This document shows positions 63,613 to 64,000 of a stretch of 64,000 nucleotides of DNA, piece by piece. The notes beneath the pieces were generated by a model, which was given only the letters and a program-made list of their open reading frames with translations, was not told where the DNA came from and ran no database searches. Origin of the DNA: Pelodera strongyloides (lineage: Eukaryota; Nematoda; Chromadorea; Rhabditida; Rhabditidae); assembly GCA_036852015.1 (NCBI GenBank), contig JAANDG010000022.1, positions 248,001 to 312,000 on the forward strand, read 5' to 3'. The position numbers and the translations under genes are program-made. The stretch's first letter is position 1, and every line of letters starts with the position of its first letter.

Positions 63613-64000
63613 AAGGGATAGGTTCAGCTCAAATCACCCCTCTTTTTATTGTTTTTATTGATAATAGCACAAATATCATTCACAATGAAAATTAAATCAA
63701 TCACAGAACAATGCGACTCGCAGAAGAAGCTTCCTTTATTGAACACTAGTTGATCGGAAGCCAAAATCTAAACGCAAAAACAAATACCGTACACAGATCT
63801 CACGGGCTAATGGCATCGACAGGTCATTATTTTCCGTCGGTGTAGTCATTTAATTCACTCTTGGCTAATTGCCATTAGCCCGCGCGATCTGTGTACGGTA
63901 TTTGTTTTTGCGTTTAGATTTTGGCTTCCGATCAACTAGTGTCCAATAAAGGAAGCTTCTTCTGCGAGTCGCATCGCATTGTTCTCTGATTGATTTAATT
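63613..64000. mobile_element. Palindromic element, cut by the window end
   Basis: Starts TAAAGGGATAGGTTCAGCTC, a variant of the TAAAGGGATCGGCTCACC end. The two arms pair about a centre near 63827-63855, through TTGATCGGAAGCCAAAATC and its inverse. The right terminus lies beyond the window. Confidence 0.8.

Larger units (their letters stand above)
57736..64000. other. Repeat-dominated right end
   Basis: No protein gene supported over about 6 kb. It holds Helitron pieces (58480-58891, and a 5' end at 59689), MITEs, short tandem repeats, a CTACCCCATTA low-complexity tract (about 62320-62720) and the start of a palindromic element. GC-rich GCGCACCTGTGG motifs at 57960-58130 give a spurious 142-codon frame. 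A TTCGAGCGTGCA-type motif near 60030 recurs near 42586. Confidence 0.6.

Overview
The window is nuclear DNA of a free-living-type nematode, most likely a rhabditid related to but distinct from Caenorhabditis elegans. The evidence is its gene content (a SEL-10/FBXW7 F-box WD40 gene directly followed by a tRNA CCA-adding enzyme, a group II PAK kinase, a C-type lectin gene, chemoreceptors of the Srg superfamily type), introns ending in TTTCAG-like acceptors, and probable trans-splice acceptors just upstream of several start codons. The DNA between exons is AT-rich and packed with short non-autonomous transposons. No transposase, reverse transcriptase or Rep/helicase gene is visible.

Region 1-17.1 kb is a chemoreceptor cluster. 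A large inverted duplication (left arm 1-3999, right arm 4349 to at least 8963, spacer about 350 bp) carries one five-exon receptor gene per arm, pointing towards each other. The left gene is cut by the window start; the right one is complete (7245-9448, minus). The arms have gathered different insertions, and each arm gives the empty site of the other arm's insertions. A third, complete receptor with the same intron positions lies at 14122-17050 (plus), and two decayed single-exon relics lie at 2896-3054 and 11957-12102.

Region 17-25 kb is mostly repeats, with two unassigned exon-like stretches at 18764-19490. From 25.2 to 40.7 kb lie two co-oriented housekeeping genes whose exons could be read phase-consistently: sel-10 (13 exons, 566 residues) and hpo-31, the tRNA nucleotidyltransferase (14 exons, 483 residues, with a likely mitochondrial presequence and a C-terminal basic patch). 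pak-2 follows on the minus strand (41771-47626): CRIB domain, proline-rich pseudosubstrate-like motif and kinase domain spread over 16 exons. A C-type lectin gene (50159-50999, minus) has an unresolved first exon.

The right end (51-64 kb) is gene-poor. It holds one well-formed tRNA-Leu(CAG) gene, one unassigned coding-like exon (55181-55370) and many foldback elements. The most distinctive feature of the window is a family of short non-autonomous Helitrons (A^TC start, CTGG^T end, terminal hairpin), several with an antisense tRNA-like module. Two sit in the palindrome's right arm and can be checked against the empty site in the left arm.
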